Shown: piece after piece, positions 52,687 to 63,541 of the stretch
Layout: each line of letters begins with the position of its first letter
How positions within the stretch are numbered: the first letter of the stretch is position 1
NCBI RefSeq assembly: GCF_964036645.1
Contig: NZ_OZ038525.1
Coordinates: forward strand, 4,468,001 to 4,532,000
DNA: 64,000 nt
Direction of reading: 5' to 3'
DNA from: Tenacibaculum sp. 190524A02b
GTDB lineage: Bacteria; Bacteroidota; Bacteroidia; Flavobacteriales; Flavobacteriaceae
Translations under genes and position numbers: made by a program
The notes under the pieces: model-generated
What the model saw: only the letters and a program-made list of their open reading frames with translations
Told to the model about the DNA's origin: nothing
Databases searched by the model: none

Positions 52687-52995
52687 ATGAAATTATTTAA
52701 TTTATTTAGAAATAAAAACATGAGTAACGAAATTAAAGAATACTTAGAAAAAGGAGCAGTGGTTTTAGATGTAAGAACTGTTGCAGAATGGAATGAAGGA
52801 CATTCAGAAGGAGCAAAACACATTGTTTTAGATACCATACCTAACAACGTAGAAGAAATTAAGTCTTGGGAAAAACCAGTGATTGCTGTTTGTCGAAGTG
52901 GAGGAAGAAGCGGACAAGCAACTGAATTTTTACAAGGACAAGGAGTTGATATTATCAACGGAGGTCCTTGGGGAAATGTAGATCAGTATTTATAG
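52687..52995 (+). CDS. Single-domain rhodanese-like sulfurtransferase
   Basis: 102 residues, or 91 from the ATG at 52720 (MSNEIKEYLEKGAVVLDVRT). One rhodanese domain with VLDVRTVAEWNEGHSEGA and the catalytic Cys loop VCRSGGRSGQA. It can carry sulfur as a persulfide; the acceptor is unknown. It starts 1 base after the hydroxylase stop, so the two are co-transcribed. Confidence 0.9.
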   Translation: MKLFNLFRNKNMSNEIKEYLEKGAVVLDVRTVAEWNEGHSEGAKHIVLDTIPNNVEEIKSWEKPVIAVCRSGGRSGQATEFLQGQGVDIINGGPWGNVDQYL

Positions 52996-53081
52996 ATGAA
53001 ATGTTATGTTAAGTGATTCTTTCTGATTTTAAGAATTATTTGAATAGATCATAATGATATAACTTGGCTATCGCCCTGCGA

Positions 53082-54032
53082 TTAAAAAGACATATGAGGA
53101 AATGCTTTTAAAAGTATTTCCTTTTTTTGTGCTAACTTTTTTAAGAAAGCTTGGTGTTGCTCTGAATCAGGATTAAAAGGTCTATGAGCCAATCCTTTTT
53201 GTATGGTGGTTACTTCTTGCATGATTTGTTGCGAGTTCTCATCTATCCAAACAGATTGAAATTTTCCCCATATATAATCAATAGCGATATTATTGGGGTG
53301 AATCATATCTTCTTTATAAAAACGATAGTCACGTAATTCATCCATCATAATTTCGTACGAAGGAAAATAAAAAGTGTTTTTTCTAGGTTCAACAACACTA
53401 TGAATAGCGCTTAACAAATGTGCTTTACTTTGTTGGTTTTCTATAAAACCATCTTTTAAATGTCTAACAGGAGAAACGGTGTAAATGATTGAAGCATTTT
53501 TGTTTACGGATTTTATTAAGACATCAATAGCTGCTAAACTTTCAGAAATATCAGTGACAGAAAGTAATTCCTTTAAAAACTTTTTCTGAGGTACTTTATG
53601 GCAATTAGCTACTAAATTATCTGTTTCAATAAGTCGATATACCCAAGCTGTACCTAAGGTAATGATTATGTGTGAAGCCTTTTTTAACTGTTTTAAAGTG
53701 GTTTTAGTAGCGGTGTTTAAATTAGAAAGAAGTGTGTTTTTTTCAGTCGCACTTAAACTAGAATGCGCCTCAAAACAATGCCATCGTTCATTATGTAAAA
53801 ACAAATCTGCATCAGTATATTCTTTTTCATTAATAGCATTGGTTATTAGTTGTTCAATGGCTTTTGGCTGAAACAAAATACCATAAGGATTTTGAAGTGT
53901 TTGAAACTGAAAGTAATTCAGTTTGTTACTAATATTTTCTGAAAAACAAGAACCTAATAAAACAATGTTTGAATTATACTGTATAGTATTATGTTGCTGT
54001 TGTTTTAAAGGTATTTGCGTTTGTAAAATCAT
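53082..54032 (-). CDS. GSCFA-domain protein
   Basis: 316 residues. The family-naming motif is present as LLGSCFSENI near the N-terminus, followed by NPYGILFQP and TLGTAWVYR, and the conserved YFPSYEIMMDELRDYRFY and DMIHPN segments of this SGNH-hydrolase-related family. It is probably an esterase- or acetyltransferase-like enzyme acting on an unknown polymer. Its start overlaps the stop of the preceding gene by 4 bases. Confidence 0.9.
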   Translation of the reverse strand: MILQTQIPLKQQQHNTIQYNSNIVLLGSCFSENISNKLNYFQFQTLQNPYGILFQPKAIEQLITNAINEKEYTDADLFLHNERWHCFEAHSSLSATEKNTLLSNLNTATKTTLKQLKKASHIIITLGTAWVYRLIETDNLVANCHKVPQKKFLKELLSVTDISESLAAIDVLIKSVNKNASIIYTVSPVRHLKDGFIENQQSKAHLLSAIHSVVEPRKNTFYFPSYEIMMDELRDYRFYKEDMIHPNNIAIDYIWGKFQSVWIDENSQQIMQEVTTIQKGLAHRPFNPDSEQHQAFLKKLAQKKEILLKAFPHMSF

Positions 54033-54649
54033 AATGAAACTTTAGAAACCGTAATATAAGGAAGTCTTTTTTGAAACCAAGTTTTAATTTCTTTAAAATC
54101 GTCTTGTTTTAGCTCAAGAAAAGAGATTAGTTTTTCTGAATCGTTGTAACGTATGGTAATTTCATAGGGTGTAATTTTAATTTCTTGAATGTCTTGTGTT
54201 GAAAAAGTTCTTTTTTCATTTTTTCGTTCAAAGAATAATTTTCCTTTGTCAATTTTAAAAGAAGAAGTTTTGCGTAAAAAAGTTCCTTTTATACCCAAAG
54301 TTATAATAATTAAAAGTGTAAAGATAGTATTGAAGTCAAAGTTTTTTATTGAAATAAGTATAGCATAGAAAAATAAAAAAATAGAAGGTAATACTATTGC
54401 TGAATAAGAAACATAAGTTCTTTGGTAATCATTTTCAGTAGCAATTAAAAGTGTGTTTTTATCAGTTTGTTTTTTCTTGAAAAATATACTACTAATACAA
54501 AGTATAAGAAGTAGTATTAACCCAATGGTGTGGTATGTTTTAGGGATTAGATTGATATAAAAGTCTACCTCTTTCTTAAACATATTCTCGTATAAATACA
54601 CAGCAATCAAAGGTGTGATAATGTGAAACAGTTTTTTTATAGACTTCAT
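54029..54649 (-). CDS. Hypothetical membrane protein
   Basis: 206 residues with several hydrophobic helices (LIAVYLYENMF, YHTIGLILLLILCISSIFF, and a pair at about 80-120) and a C-terminal soluble part (FKIDKGKLFFERKNEKRTF ... ITPYEITIRYND) that looks like a small PH-like beta domain. No family recognised. It overlaps the GSCFA gene by 4 bases, so they are translated together. Confidence 0.6.
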   Translation of the reverse strand: MKSIKKLFHIITPLIAVYLYENMFKKEVDFYINLIPKTYHTIGLILLLILCISSIFFKKKQTDKNTLLIATENDYQRTYVSYSAIVLPSIFLFFYAILISIKNFDFNTIFTLLIIITLGIKGTFLRKTSSFKIDKGKLFFERKNEKRTFSTQDIQEIKITPYEITIRYNDSEKLISFLELKQDDFKEIKTWFQKRLPYITVSKVSL

Positions 54650-54691
54650 TTTTACTTTTCTTTTACTGCAAATATAAAAGGTTCATTTTGT

Positions 54692-55168
54692 TTAGTAATG
54701 CTCACTTCGTTCATGAATAATAGAGTATTTAATTAAAAGTAAAATCAACGAGTGTGTAATAATACTCTCTTCTTTCATAGTGAAGTTGATTTTTATATTT
54801 TGTCCCCAACTAAAAAGTTTGTGTTTAGTGTGTCCTATTACTTTTTCATTAAGTTTGATGTCTTTAGGTGACCAAGGAAGCCATTTGCTTTTAATTTCAA
54901 GGATTTTTTTATCTGATGTTTTTAAAGCAGAGCTATTCCAGAGGAGTATAGGTTTTGTATAAAAAAACCTTTTGCTAAACTCAGTGATATCATAATCAGA
55001 TAAGAAAAGAGCTTCCTTTTCTAATTTTAAAATTATTTTATCATTCTGATCACAGATATAAATGTGATTAGGTTTAAACCAACGACGTTTACGTATAGCA
55101 TAAAATATACTAGTGTTTTTATAATAAATATCTAACCTGTTTCCATAGCCTTCTAAAGTGTATTCCAT
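54692..55168 (-). CDS. Hypothetical protein
   Basis: 158 residues, basic, with many aromatic residues and alternating strand-like segments (NRLDIYYKNTSIFYAIRKRR, KHKLFSWGQNIKINFTMKEE) and a short hydrophobic C-terminal stretch (SLILLLIKYSII). The pattern recalls the LURP-one/scramblase-like beta-barrel fold, but I cannot confirm this. It lies 42 bases upstream of the membrane protein gene in the same direction. Confidence 0.5.
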   Translation of the reverse strand: MEYTLEGYGNRLDIYYKNTSIFYAIRKRRWFKPNHIYICDQNDKIILKLEKEALFLSDYDITEFSKRFFYTKPILLWNSSALKTSDKKILEIKSKWLPWSPKDIKLNEKVIGHTKHKLFSWGQNIKINFTMKEESIITHSLILLLIKYSIIHERSEHY

Positions 55169-55256
55169 AGTGTAATTTTTAGCAATTATTTTTAGTCACA
55201 AAACTAAATAAATAACTAGGAGTAATATTACAATAAAATATTGGTTTATATATAGT

Positions 55257-55997
55257 TTACGTACTTAGATCAGTGTTGTCCCATGTCGTGTTTTTTGAAA
55301 GCATCCATGTTAAAGAATGTCTACGTTCATGAATAACGCCACCATTAGCAATAGGGTCAAAGTCATTTGGAACAGTTTCATGGCCTAGTTGAGCACTTCT
55401 AACAGCATTATGTAAACAATAAAATAAATCTTCTTTATTAATAACACTTTCTTCAGATACAATTTCTTGTTTTTTAACCCATTCTTCTATGTTTTCATCA
55501 AGTAAACAAGTATAGTTTACTAAGATATCCTGCATTTGCTCACCGCTCATCATTTGTCCGTTTATATCTGGTTCTTTGTAACCAAAATACCATGCTAAAG
55601 ACCAGGCGTTTTCAAATTTCCAGCCAATAGAGTTTCTAGCCTCTTCATCAGTCCTAGACAAATCTAGAGTTAGTATTTCTTCATCAGTCATAAAATTTCT
55701 AAGATTATTCTGGTCAATGAAATTTAAAATTTTATTAGAAGGTAAATTGTCTTCAGGAATCATAAGCCATAAAACAAGAGCTTTAATAGCATGTAGTCTT
55801 AGTGCTATTTCAATAGAAGGTCTTAATTGTCTATCCCATTCTGTAGGTAAAGAACTTGCAGGTTTGAAGCCAGCGTTATGACAAGTAGCTAATGCTTTAA
55901 GTCTAAAATCTTTTATGTTAGAAGTTACTGAATTTTCTTTTTTAGATGTTTCTTCTAAATTGTTTTTCTTTCCAAATAATTTTTTTAAAAAACTCAT
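55257..55997 (-). CDS. DUF4272-domain protein
   Basis: 246 residues. After a basic N-terminus (MSFLKKLFGKKN) the DUF4272 features appear: LRPSIEIALRLHAIKALVLW, WKFENAWSLAWYFGY and the closing HERRHSLTWMLS. The domain is widespread but its function is unknown. It is transcribed alone, next to a terminator. Confidence 0.82.
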   Translation of the reverse strand: MSFLKKLFGKKNNLEETSKKENSVTSNIKDFRLKALATCHNAGFKPASSLPTEWDRQLRPSIEIALRLHAIKALVLWLMIPEDNLPSNKILNFIDQNNLRNFMTDEEILTLDLSRTDEEARNSIGWKFENAWSLAWYFGYKEPDINGQMMSGEQMQDILVNYTCLLDENIEEWVKKQEIVSEESVINKEDLFYCLHNAVRSAQLGHETVPNDFDPIANGGVIHERRHSLTWMLSKNTTWDNTDLST

Positions 55998-56123
55998 GGC
56001 ATAATTGTTTGAATTGTTATGGGATACAATAATAAAATTTTAAGAATAATTATAAAAAACTTTTAAGGAAAGATAATTTCTTGAGGTTTATATACGGGAA
56101 GAGGAATAATAATGTTTTAATGC

Positions 56124-56160
56124 AAAAAGCTCAAAAGCATATTTCCTTTTGAACTTTTTG
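56124..56160 (-). terminator. Terminator of alaS
   Basis: AAAAAGTTCAAAAG pairs with CTTTTGAGCTTTTT (one mismatch) and is followed on the minus strand by a T-rich tail, 50 bases after the alaS stop. Confidence 0.7.
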
Positions 56161-56208
56161 TATATTTTTAATTATTAAGTGATATTAAGTTATTAAAAGC
56201 TATTCAGC

Positions 56209-58824
56209 TTAATTTAAATACTCAACAGCTTTTTCTAATACTTTAGGAATTCCACCAGGGTTTTTACCTCCAGCAGTAGCAAAAAAGTTTTGTCCACCAC
56301 CACCACCGTGAATATACTTTCCTAACTCCCTAACCACTTTACCTGCATCATAACCACGTTCATTTGCTAAATCTTTAGAAATATAACAAGTAAGCATTGC
56401 TTTTTCTTTTGTTGGAGCTGTAGCAAATAACATAAATAGGTTTTCTATTTCTCCACCTATTTCAAACATAAGATTTTTAATACCAGCGGGATCTAAATCA
56501 ACTTGAGTAGCTAAAAAGTGAACACCATTTACTTCTTGTAATTGATTTTTAAGATCACCTTTTAAATTTTTCGCTTTATCTTTTAATAATTGTTCAATTT
56601 GCTTTTTTAAGCTAGCATTTTCGTCCTGTAAAGAAGTAATCGATTTTACTACGTCTTTAGGGTTCTTTAAAAGTTGCTTTACATTTGTATGTGTACGTTC
56701 AACCTCTTCAAAGTAATCACCTACAGCCATATTAGTAATTGCCTCTATACGACGAATTCCTGCTGCAACGGCACCTTCAGATTTAATTTTAAAATACCAA
56801 ATATCACCCGTTTGCTGTACATGTGTTCCTCCACACAATTCCATAGACTGTCCAAAGCGGATAGTACGAACACTGTCGCCGTACTTCTCACCAAATAAAG
56901 CAATAGCACCTTCTTCAATTGCTTGATCCATGGCAATATTTCTCTTTTCTTCCAAAGGAAGATTCTCACGAATACGTGCATTTACAAATTCTTCAATTTC
57001 CTGTAACTGATCTTTATCTACCTTAGAAAAGTGAGAAAAATCAAAACGTAAATATTTAGGGTTTACTAAAGAACCTTTTTGCTCAACATGCTCACCTAAT
57101 ACAGCTCTTAATGCTTGGTGTAATAAATGTGTAGCTGAATGGTTACTAGCAGATAACCTTCTAAACTCATCATTAACCACAGCCTTAAACGTTTCATTTA
57201 AGTTTTTAGGAAGGTTTTTAGCAAAGTGAATAATTACATTATTCTCCTTTTTAGTGTCGGTAATATAAATAAGATCTCCATTTGGAGCTTCTAAAGCACC
57301 TTTGTCACCTACTTGCCCACCACCTTCCGGATAAAAAGGTGTTAAGTTGAATACTAATTGATATTGGTCTCCGTCTTTTTGGGTCGTTACTTTTCTGTAG
57401 CGTGTTAGTTTTACATTGGCACTTAAGGTATCATATCCAATAAACTCTTCAGTTTCATCATCCATTAAAACAACCCAATCACCAGTTTCACTTGCAGAAG
57501 CCGCTCTAGAACGATCCTTTTGCGCTTTCATACCTTCATTGAATCCCGTTTCATCTACAGAATATCCTTTTTCTCTGGCAATTAATTGTGTTAAATCTAA
57601 AGGAAAACCATAGGTGTCATATAATTCAAAAGCTTTTTTACCAGAAACCTCTTTACCTTTAGTAGTTTCAATAACTCTATCCAATAATAATAACCCTTGA
57701 TCTAGTGTACGTAAAAAAGATTGTTCCTCTTCTTTAATAACATTATGCACTAAAGTATCCTGCTTTCTTATTTCAGGGAAAGCATCTCCCATTTGGTGAG
57801 ATAAGGTTTCGGTTAATTTATAGATAAAAGGTTCTTTTTGATTTAAGAAGGTAAAACCATAACGAACGGCTCTACGTAAAATTCTACGAATAACATATCC
57901 AGCACCATTATTACTTGGTAACTGACCATCGGCAATCGCAAAAGCAACCGCACGAACATGATCTGCAATTACACGAATAGCAACGTCTATTTTTTCATTC
58001 TTACCATATGCTACTCCAGTAATAGTTTCTATCTCTCTAATTAAAGGAGTGAAAACATCGGTGTCATAATTAGACTGTACGTTTTGTAACACCATACACA
58101 AACGCTCAAATCCCATTCCAGTATCAATATGTTTAGAAGGAAGTTCTTCTAAAGAACCATTTGCTTTACGATTGTATTGCATAAATACAAGGTTCCATAT
58201 TTCTACTACTTGCGGATGATCTTCATTTACTAAAGATTTACCATCAACTTTAGCTTTTTCTTCTTCGGAACGGATATCAACATGTATTTCAGAACACGGT
58301 CCACAAGGCCCTTGATCTCCCATTTCCCAGAAGTTATCCTTTTTATTTCCCATTAAGATACGATCTTCAGGAATAATTGCTTTCCAAAAGTCATATGCTT
58401 CTTGATCCATTTTAGTACCGTCTTTCTCATCACCTTCAAAAACAGTAACGTATAAAATATTTTTATCTATTTTGTAAACCTCGGTAAGTAATTCCCAAGC
58501 CCAAGCAATTGCTTCTTTTTTAAAATAATCACCAAAACTCCAGTTTCCAAGCATTTCAAACATAGTATGGTGATAGGTGTCATAACCTACCTCTTCTAAG
58601 TCATTATGTTTTCCAGAAACACGTAAGCATTTCTGAGAATCAGAGATTCTAGTGTTTTTTGGGGCGGCATTTCCTAAGAAAAATTCCTTAAAAGGAACCA
58701 TACCTGCATTGGTAAACATTAGGGTAGGATCATTTTTTAGCACCATAGGTGCAGAAGGAACGATGTCGTGCTGTTTTGATTTAAAAAAATCTAAAAATTT
58801 ACTCCTGATTTCTTGGGATTTCAT
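56209..58824 (-). CDS. alaS: Alanyl-tRNA synthetase
   Basis: 871 residues, normal length. The class II core starts at [14 protein letters not shown] with [15 protein letters not shown]; the editing domain has [12 protein letters not shown] and the zinc-binding Cys in [15 protein letters not shown]; the C-terminal coiled coil and C-Ala domain end in [17 protein letters not shown]. It charges tRNA-Ala and clears mischarged Ser and Gly. Transcribed alone. Confidence 0.98.
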   Translation of the reverse strand: MKSQEIRSKFLDFFKSKQHDIVPSAPMVLKNDPTLMFTNAGMVPFKEFFLGNAAPKNTRISDSQKCLRVSGKHNDLEEVGYDTYHHTMFEMLGNWSFGDYFKKEAIAWAWELLTEVYKIDKNILYVTVFEGDEKDGTKMDQEAYDFWKAIIPEDRILMGNKKDNFWEMGDQGPCGPCSEIHVDIRSEEEKAKVDGKSLVNEDHPQVVEIWNLVFMQYNRKANGSLEELPSKHIDTGMGFERLCMVLQNVQSNYDTDVFTPLIREIETITGVAYGKNEKIDVAIRVIADHVRAVAFAIADGQLPSNNGAGYVIRRILRRAVRYGFTFLNQKEPFIYKLTETLSHQMGDAFPEIRKQDTLVHNVIKEEEQSFLRTLDQGLLLLDRVIETTKGKEVSGKKAFELYDTYGFPLDLTQLIAREKGYSVDETGFNEGMKAQKDRSRAASASETGDWVVLMDDETEEFIGYDTLSANVKLTRYRKVTTQKDGDQYQLVFNLTPFYPEGGGQVGDKGALEAPNGDLIYITDTKKENNVIIHFAKNLPKNLNETFKAVVNDEFRRLSASNHSATHLLHQALRAVLGEHVEQKGSLVNPKYLRFDFSHFSKVDKDQLQEIEEFVNARIRENLPLEEKRNIAMDQAIEEGAIALFGEKYGDSVRTIRFGQSMELCGGTHVQQTGDIWYFKIKSEGAVAAGIRRIEAITNMAVGDYFEEVERTHTNVKQLLKNPKDVVKSITSLQDENASLKKQIEQLLKDKAKNLKGDLKNQLQEVNGVHFLATQVDLDPAGIKNLMFEIGGEIENLFMLFATAPTKEKAMLTCYISKDLANERGYDAGKVVRELGKYIHGGGGGQNFFATAGGKNPGGIPKVLEKAVEYLN

Positions 58825-59093
58825 GCCAATCCTGTTTTTAATTGTTAATTATTTAAGTGTTTAAAAAAGAAAGTTGCTAAACATTTTTTAATTTAGCGGA
58901 CTTCCCCACATCAAATTTAATAGTAATCCTGATGCTTAAACGAGCACAAAAATAGTATATTTAACATTACTAGAGAAGAGGATAGGAAAGATAGCAATAG
59001 CGATAAAGAAAAGTTAAGATGATTTTGTAAAGTTTAAGGAGAAATTTTACTTTTTAAGAGGTTTCAATTTTAAATTAATAGATACCATATTTA

Positions 59094-59594
59094 ATGGGAG
59101 ACAGAGAAAAACAAAGTTTTGAGAAGATTTTTGATAAGCATTACGGACGTTTATTTAATTATGCGTTTAAGGTTCTGAAAGAAGAAGATATCGCAAATGA
59201 TTTGGTTCAGGATACATTTATGAAGCTTTGGGAAAGGGTTGACTTAATTAAAAATGAAGATCGTTCAGTTGAAGCTTTCTTAATAAAAACACTCAAGAAT
59301 AAAATAATAGACCATTACAGGAAACAACAAGTCAAACGTAAAAATTTAGACCTGTATAAGGTAAATAAAAATGTAGAGGAGGAATTAGATAGTCAGTGGG
59401 AATTAACGGAAGCTATAAAAAAAGCTTACGCATTGTTACCAGAGAAAACGTTAGAGTTTTTTAAGTTATCTAGAAATGGAGGTCATTCGTACAAAGAAAT
59501 AGCAGATATAAAAAAAGTGTCTGTAAAAACAGTAGAAGCTCATATATCCAAGGCTTTGGTGATTTTAAGAAAAGAATTAAAGAATTTTTTATAA
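59094..59594 (+). CDS. ECF sigma factor, FecI-like
   Basis: 166 residues with sigma region 2 (FNYAFKVLKEEDIANDLVQD, then TFMKLWERV) and region 4 (SYKEIADIKKVSVKTVEAHI). It is followed 51 bases later by a FecR anti-sigma gene and then a TonB-dependent receptor, the standard cell-surface signalling set of this phylum, in which substrate binding at the receptor frees the sigma factor to transcribe the receptor operon. Confidence 0.94.
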   Translation: MGDREKQSFEKIFDKHYGRLFNYAFKVLKEEDIANDLVQDTFMKLWERVDLIKNEDRSVEAFLIKTLKNKIIDHYRKQQVKRKNLDLYKVNKNVEEELDSQWELTEAIKKAYALLPEKTLEFFKLSRNGGHSYKEIADIKKVSVKTVEAHISKALVILRKELKNFL

Positions 59595-59645
59595 AATAAA
59601 TAGGGTGAAGGTAGTTGTTAAACGTTATATATTAAAAGGATAATT

Positions 59646-60650
59646 ATGGAAGGCCATAAAAATAATATAGATTCGGACATTTGGTCATACATTAATGGTA
59701 AGGCTGAAGATGATGAATTGTTGAAAATTAAAGATTTGGAAGCTTCTGAGGATTTTGATGAAGACTTATTCAATGATTTATCAGCACTTCATAAACTAAC
59801 AGAGGAAATTGAAGTACCTGTTGTCGATGTGCAAGCAAAGAAAAAAGAGTTCTTTGCAAAACTAGAAGCAAAATCAAATACTAATCAAATACAAGAAAAA
59901 AAAGAGATAAGAACTATAGGTTTTAAGAAAAGGCTTATGCAAATAGCAGCAGCGATTGCTTTAGTTTTTACTACATCTTTATTGTTTTATAAAGGATTTT
60001 CATCTGATTCAGTATTTATAGAAACGGGGTATGGAGAACATAAAAAAGTAACACTTTTAGATGGTTCAGTAGCTTGGTTGAATGCTTCTAGTAAAATATC
60101 TTATGATAAAGAAACTCCAAGAACCATTTTATTAGAAGGAGAAGCTTTTTTTGATGTAGTAAAAGATAAAAAGAATCCTTTTACCGTTGAAACACCTGAT
60201 AAAGTTTTAGTAAAAGCATTAGGAACAAGTTTTAATGTAAAAGCCTATGTAAATGGAAGCTATTCTGAAACCGTATTGCTAACAGGTAAAGTTGAGGTGA
60301 GCTCTAAAACTACTTCTCAGAAGGTAGTATTATTACCTAATGATAGGGTTAAAGTAGCTAGAAATAATGGAGCGTTTATAAAATCTGAGTTAACTGAAGG
60401 AGAAAACGTATTATTTTGGAAAGAGAATAAAATTCAGTTTAAAAATAAATCGTTTAAAGAAGTTGCTGAAGATTTTGAAAATCAGTTTAACGTGAAGCTT
60501 CGTTTTGAAAATGAGACTATAGCAAATACAAAATTCACAGGAGCTTTCAATAAAAACATGCCAGTAAAGGAGATATTAGAAGTACTTACAATTACAAAAA
60601 GCTTTGAATATACTTTTGACAACGAGAAAAATAGTTGGATTATAAAATAA
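59646..60650 (+). CDS. FecR-family anti-sigma factor
   Basis: 334 residues: a cytoplasmic N-terminus (about 1-95), a membrane helix (QIAAAIALVFTTSLLFY, about 98-115), the periplasmic FecR domain (VTLLDGSVAWLNASSKISYD ... VKALGTSFNVKAY) and a C-terminal DUF4974-like domain (FKEVAEDFENQFNVKLRF). It holds the FecI-type sigma factor until the receptor's signalling domain contacts it. Confidence 0.94.
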   Translation: MEGHKNNIDSDIWSYINGKAEDDELLKIKDLEASEDFDEDLFNDLSALHKLTEEIEVPVVDVQAKKKEFFAKLEAKSNTNQIQEKKEIRTIGFKKRLMQIAAAIALVFTTSLLFYKGFSSDSVFIETGYGEHKKVTLLDGSVAWLNASSKISYDKETPRTILLEGEAFFDVVKDKKNPFTVETPDKVLVKALGTSFNVKAYVNGSYSETVLLTGKVEVSSKTTSQKVVLLPNDRVKVARNNGAFIKSELTEGENVLFWKENKIQFKNKSFKEVAEDFENQFNVKLRFENETIANTKFTGAFNKNMPVKEILEVLTITKSFEYTFDNEKNSWIIK

Positions 60651-60657
60651 GGAAATA

Positions 60658-60689
60658 AAAAGTGAGAAAACTGCCATTTTCTCACTTTT
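60658..60689 (+). terminator. Terminator after the fecR-like gene
   Basis: Perfect 13-bp stem AAAAGTGAGAAAA/TTTTCTCACTTTT with a 6-base loop. It separates the sigma/anti-sigma pair from the receptor gene, which then needs its own promoter. Confidence 0.88.
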
Positions 60690-60747
60690 AAAAATTGCTA
60701 ATGATACTTTCTACAAATTAGTAATAACATTTAACAACCACAAATTT

Positions 60748-63537
60748 ATGAAAATTGAGCAGCATTTGGCCTTGATAAGGCTGAAAATGTTTTCGCGTGA
60801 AAATATTTTTTTAATGAAATTAACTTTTTCAATCTATCTATTGTTCTGTTTGCAATTGGTTGCGTTTAATAGCTTTTCACAAGGAAAAGTAACCTTAAAC
60901 TCAAAAAAAGAACCGATAGGAGTGGTGTTAAACCAAATAGAAAAACAAACATCTTATAGTTTTGTTTTTAATAATAGTGATATAGATATATCTAAAAAAA
61001 TAGATATAAATGTACTTAATGAAGATCTAGATAAGGTAATGCCAATGTTGTTTGATACTGCCAAAATAAATTACCAAATAAAAAATGGGTTAATTATACT
61101 GTCTTCCAAAAAAAGAAAAAATAAAAATAAAGAACAACAGGCAAAGTACACCCTAAGTGGAACAGTTAAGGATGCAATTACAGGAGAAACTCTTTTAGGG
61201 GCTGATGTTTTAATTAAAGGCGCTGAAAAAGGTTCAGTCACTAATGAATATGGTTTTTATTCTTTAACCTTACCTGAAGGAGATTATATTATTGAAGTAT
61301 TGTATTTAGGGTTTGCTACAAAACAAATTAACATAAAACTTGTAAGTAATGTAAAGTTAAATATAGATTTAAGTCCAGAAGAAAATAGCCTCGAAGAAAT
61401 AATTGTAACTAGTAATACAAATACTAAAAGTCAGGTTAAAAATGTTTTAACAGGGTCTGTGAATTTAAAACCAGATGACATTGAAAAAGTGCCTGCTTTT
61501 TTTGGAGAGCCAGATATAACAAGAGTTGTGTTAACACAGCCAGGAGTGAGTTCTGTTGGTGAAGGAACAGCGGGTTTTAATGTAAGAGGTGGTGGCATAG
61601 ATCAAAATCTATTATTATTAGATGAAGCGCCCTTGTATAATTCTTCTCATTTATGGGGATTATTTTCTGTAGTAAATACAGAAACCATAAAAGATATTAA
61701 GTTTTATAAAGGAGGAATTCCAGCTAGATTTGGAGGTAGAGGTTCTTCTGTATTAGATATGAGACAAAGGGAAGGAAATTCAAAATCATTTCGAGGCAGA
61801 GGAGGAGTAGGTCTATTATTTTCTAGGTTAACGCTAGAAGGTCCTATTAAAAAGGATAAAATAAACTACTTGGTTTCAGGTAGAAGAACTTATTTCGATT
61901 TTTTACTTCCTGCTTTACAAGGTGAAGATGCTAATGATAACAAACTATATTTTTATGATTTGAGCACAAAGTTAACATGGCAGATAGACGATAATAATAA
62001 ATTGTTTTTATCTGGTTATTTTGGAAAAGATGTAATGAAAGCTGAATACTTGAGAGGTGATCGATTTGATATTGAAACTGGAGAATATGTAAAGCAACCA
62101 GATGGGCAAATAGATTTTGGGTGGAGCAATGCTACCTTGACTTTACGTTGGAATCATATTTTTTCAAGTAAGTTATTTATGAACGCTTCTGCAATTTTTA
62201 GTAGGTATAACTACTCCTTAAATTCTATTAATGCAGGTGGACCTTCACAGGTAACACAGAGGTTGAATTCTTTTAAATGGAGCTCTAATATTGATAATTA
62301 TATACTAAAACCTGATTTTACCTATTTCATGGATTTAGATACCAAAGTACGATTTGGTTTGCATGGAACGCATTATAGGTTTTCACCAGCAGAGATAGAT
62401 AATCAAGATGATAATGGTAATAATATCAATTTCATGACTGAGAAAGCATTTGTAGCTGCGCCTTATGGAGAGGTAGAAAAAAAATGGGAAAAGTTATCAG
62501 TAAATCTAGGACTTAGGTATTCTTTCTTTTTTAATGTAGGAGCACAAACTGTTGCGGAATATATAGATGGGTTTCCTAAAAGTTTAAATACCATTTCTAA
62601 AGAAGTTAACTATAGCAATGGAGAAATAATTAAGAGCTATGCAGGTTTTGAACCACGTATTTCTTTAAAATATAATATAGACGATTTAAAAGCTTTTAAG
62701 TTTGGGTATAACCGAATGTATCAATACATCCATTTAATTAGTAATAGTACTGCAGCATTACCTTTTGATGTATGGAAGCTTTCAGGAAAACATATAAAGC
62801 CCTTAGAAGTGAACCAAGTGGCGTTTGGATACGCTTTTGATACGCCTAATAAGATGTTTAATTTTACAATAGATAGTTATTACAAAGATTTTAATAACCT
62901 AGTAGAGTATATAAATAATGCGGAATTATTTATAAAAGAAAATTTAGAAACCCAATTATTGCCAGCAAAAGGTTATTCTTACGGGCTTGAGTTAGCAGCT
63001 TATAAAAATAAAGGAAAACTTACTGGAAATGTTAACTATACATACTCAGTTTCAAGAAGAAAAACAACCAGTGAGTTTATTCATGAGAATATTAACAACG
63101 GTAGTTATTTTGCTTCAAATTATGATAAGCCACATTTATTAAACGCAATGTTAGCGTATCAAATAACTAATTGTTGGCGTGTGGAAACATTTTTTACATA
63201 TCAAGCAGGAAGGCCTACTACATTAATTACAGGGAGAATTAATGCAATTGAAAATGAGAATGACTTTTATTTAACTTATTCTGATAGAAATGCTTATAGG
63301 TTAAAGGATACGCATAGAATGGACTTGTCAATAACCTTTGAGCCTAAAGGGAATCCAGATACAAGTTGGCAGAGTAGTTGGGGATTTGGAGTTTATAATT
63401 TATATGGGAGAAAGAATGTTTTTTCAACATATTATAACAACTCTGTTAATACCTCAGGAGCTAATCAGTTAACAAGAAAAGAGTTTTCTTTATTAGGAGC
63501 TCCCATTCCATTTATAACATATAATTTCAAATTCTAA
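60748..63537 (+). CDS. TonB-dependent receptor with STN signalling domain
   Basis: 929 residues, with a possible later start at 60787 or 60814. Signal peptide (KLTFSIYLLFCLQLVAFNSF), STN domain (about 50-118, VLNQIEKQTSYSFVFNNSDI), carboxypeptidase-regulatory-like domain (about 130-215), plug (FNVRGGGIDQNLLLLDEAPL) and a 22-strand barrel ending in NFKF. The STN domain is the one that contacts FecR, and the upstream sigma/anti-sigma pair agrees. It is followed 4 bases later by a DUF4249 lipoprotein gene, which often travels with it. Confidence 0.93.
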   Translation: MKIEQHLALIRLKMFSRENIFLMKLTFSIYLLFCLQLVAFNSFSQGKVTLNSKKEPIGVVLNQIEKQTSYSFVFNNSDIDISKKIDINVLNEDLDKVMPMLFDTAKINYQIKNGLIILSSKKRKNKNKEQQAKYTLSGTVKDAITGETLLGADVLIKGAEKGSVTNEYGFYSLTLPEGDYIIEVLYLGFATKQINIKLVSNVKLNIDLSPEENSLEEIIVTSNTNTKSQVKNVLTGSVNLKPDDIEKVPAFFGEPDITRVVLTQPGVSSVGEGTAGFNVRGGGIDQNLLLLDEAPLYNSSHLWGLFSVVNTETIKDIKFYKGGIPARFGGRGSSVLDMRQREGNSKSFRGRGGVGLLFSRLTLEGPIKKDKINYLVSGRRTYFDFLLPALQGEDANDNKLYFYDLSTKLTWQIDDNNKLFLSGYFGKDVMKAEYLRGDRFDIETGEYVKQPDGQIDFGWSNATLTLRWNHIFSSKLFMNASAIFSRYNYSLNSINAGGPSQVTQRLNSFKWSSNIDNYILKPDFTYFMDLDTKVRFGLHGTHYRFSPAEIDNQDDNGNNINFMTEKAFVAAPYGEVEKKWEKLSVNLGLRYSFFFNVGAQTVAEYIDGFPKSLNTISKEVNYSNGEIIKSYAGFEPRISLKYNIDDLKAFKFGYNRMYQYIHLISNSTAALPFDVWKLSGKHIKPLEVNQVAFGYAFDTPNKMFNFTIDSYYKDFNNLVEYINNAELFIKENLETQLLPAKGYSYGLELAAYKNKGKLTGNVNYTYSVSRRKTTSEFIHENINNGSYFASNYDKPHLLNAMLAYQITNCWRVETFFTYQAGRPTTLITGRINAIENENDFYLTYSDRNAYRLKDTHRMDLSITFEPKGNPDTSWQSSWGFGVYNLYGRKNVFSTYYNNSVNTSGANQLTRKEFSLLGAPIPFITYNFKF

Positions 63538-63541
63538 AGAA

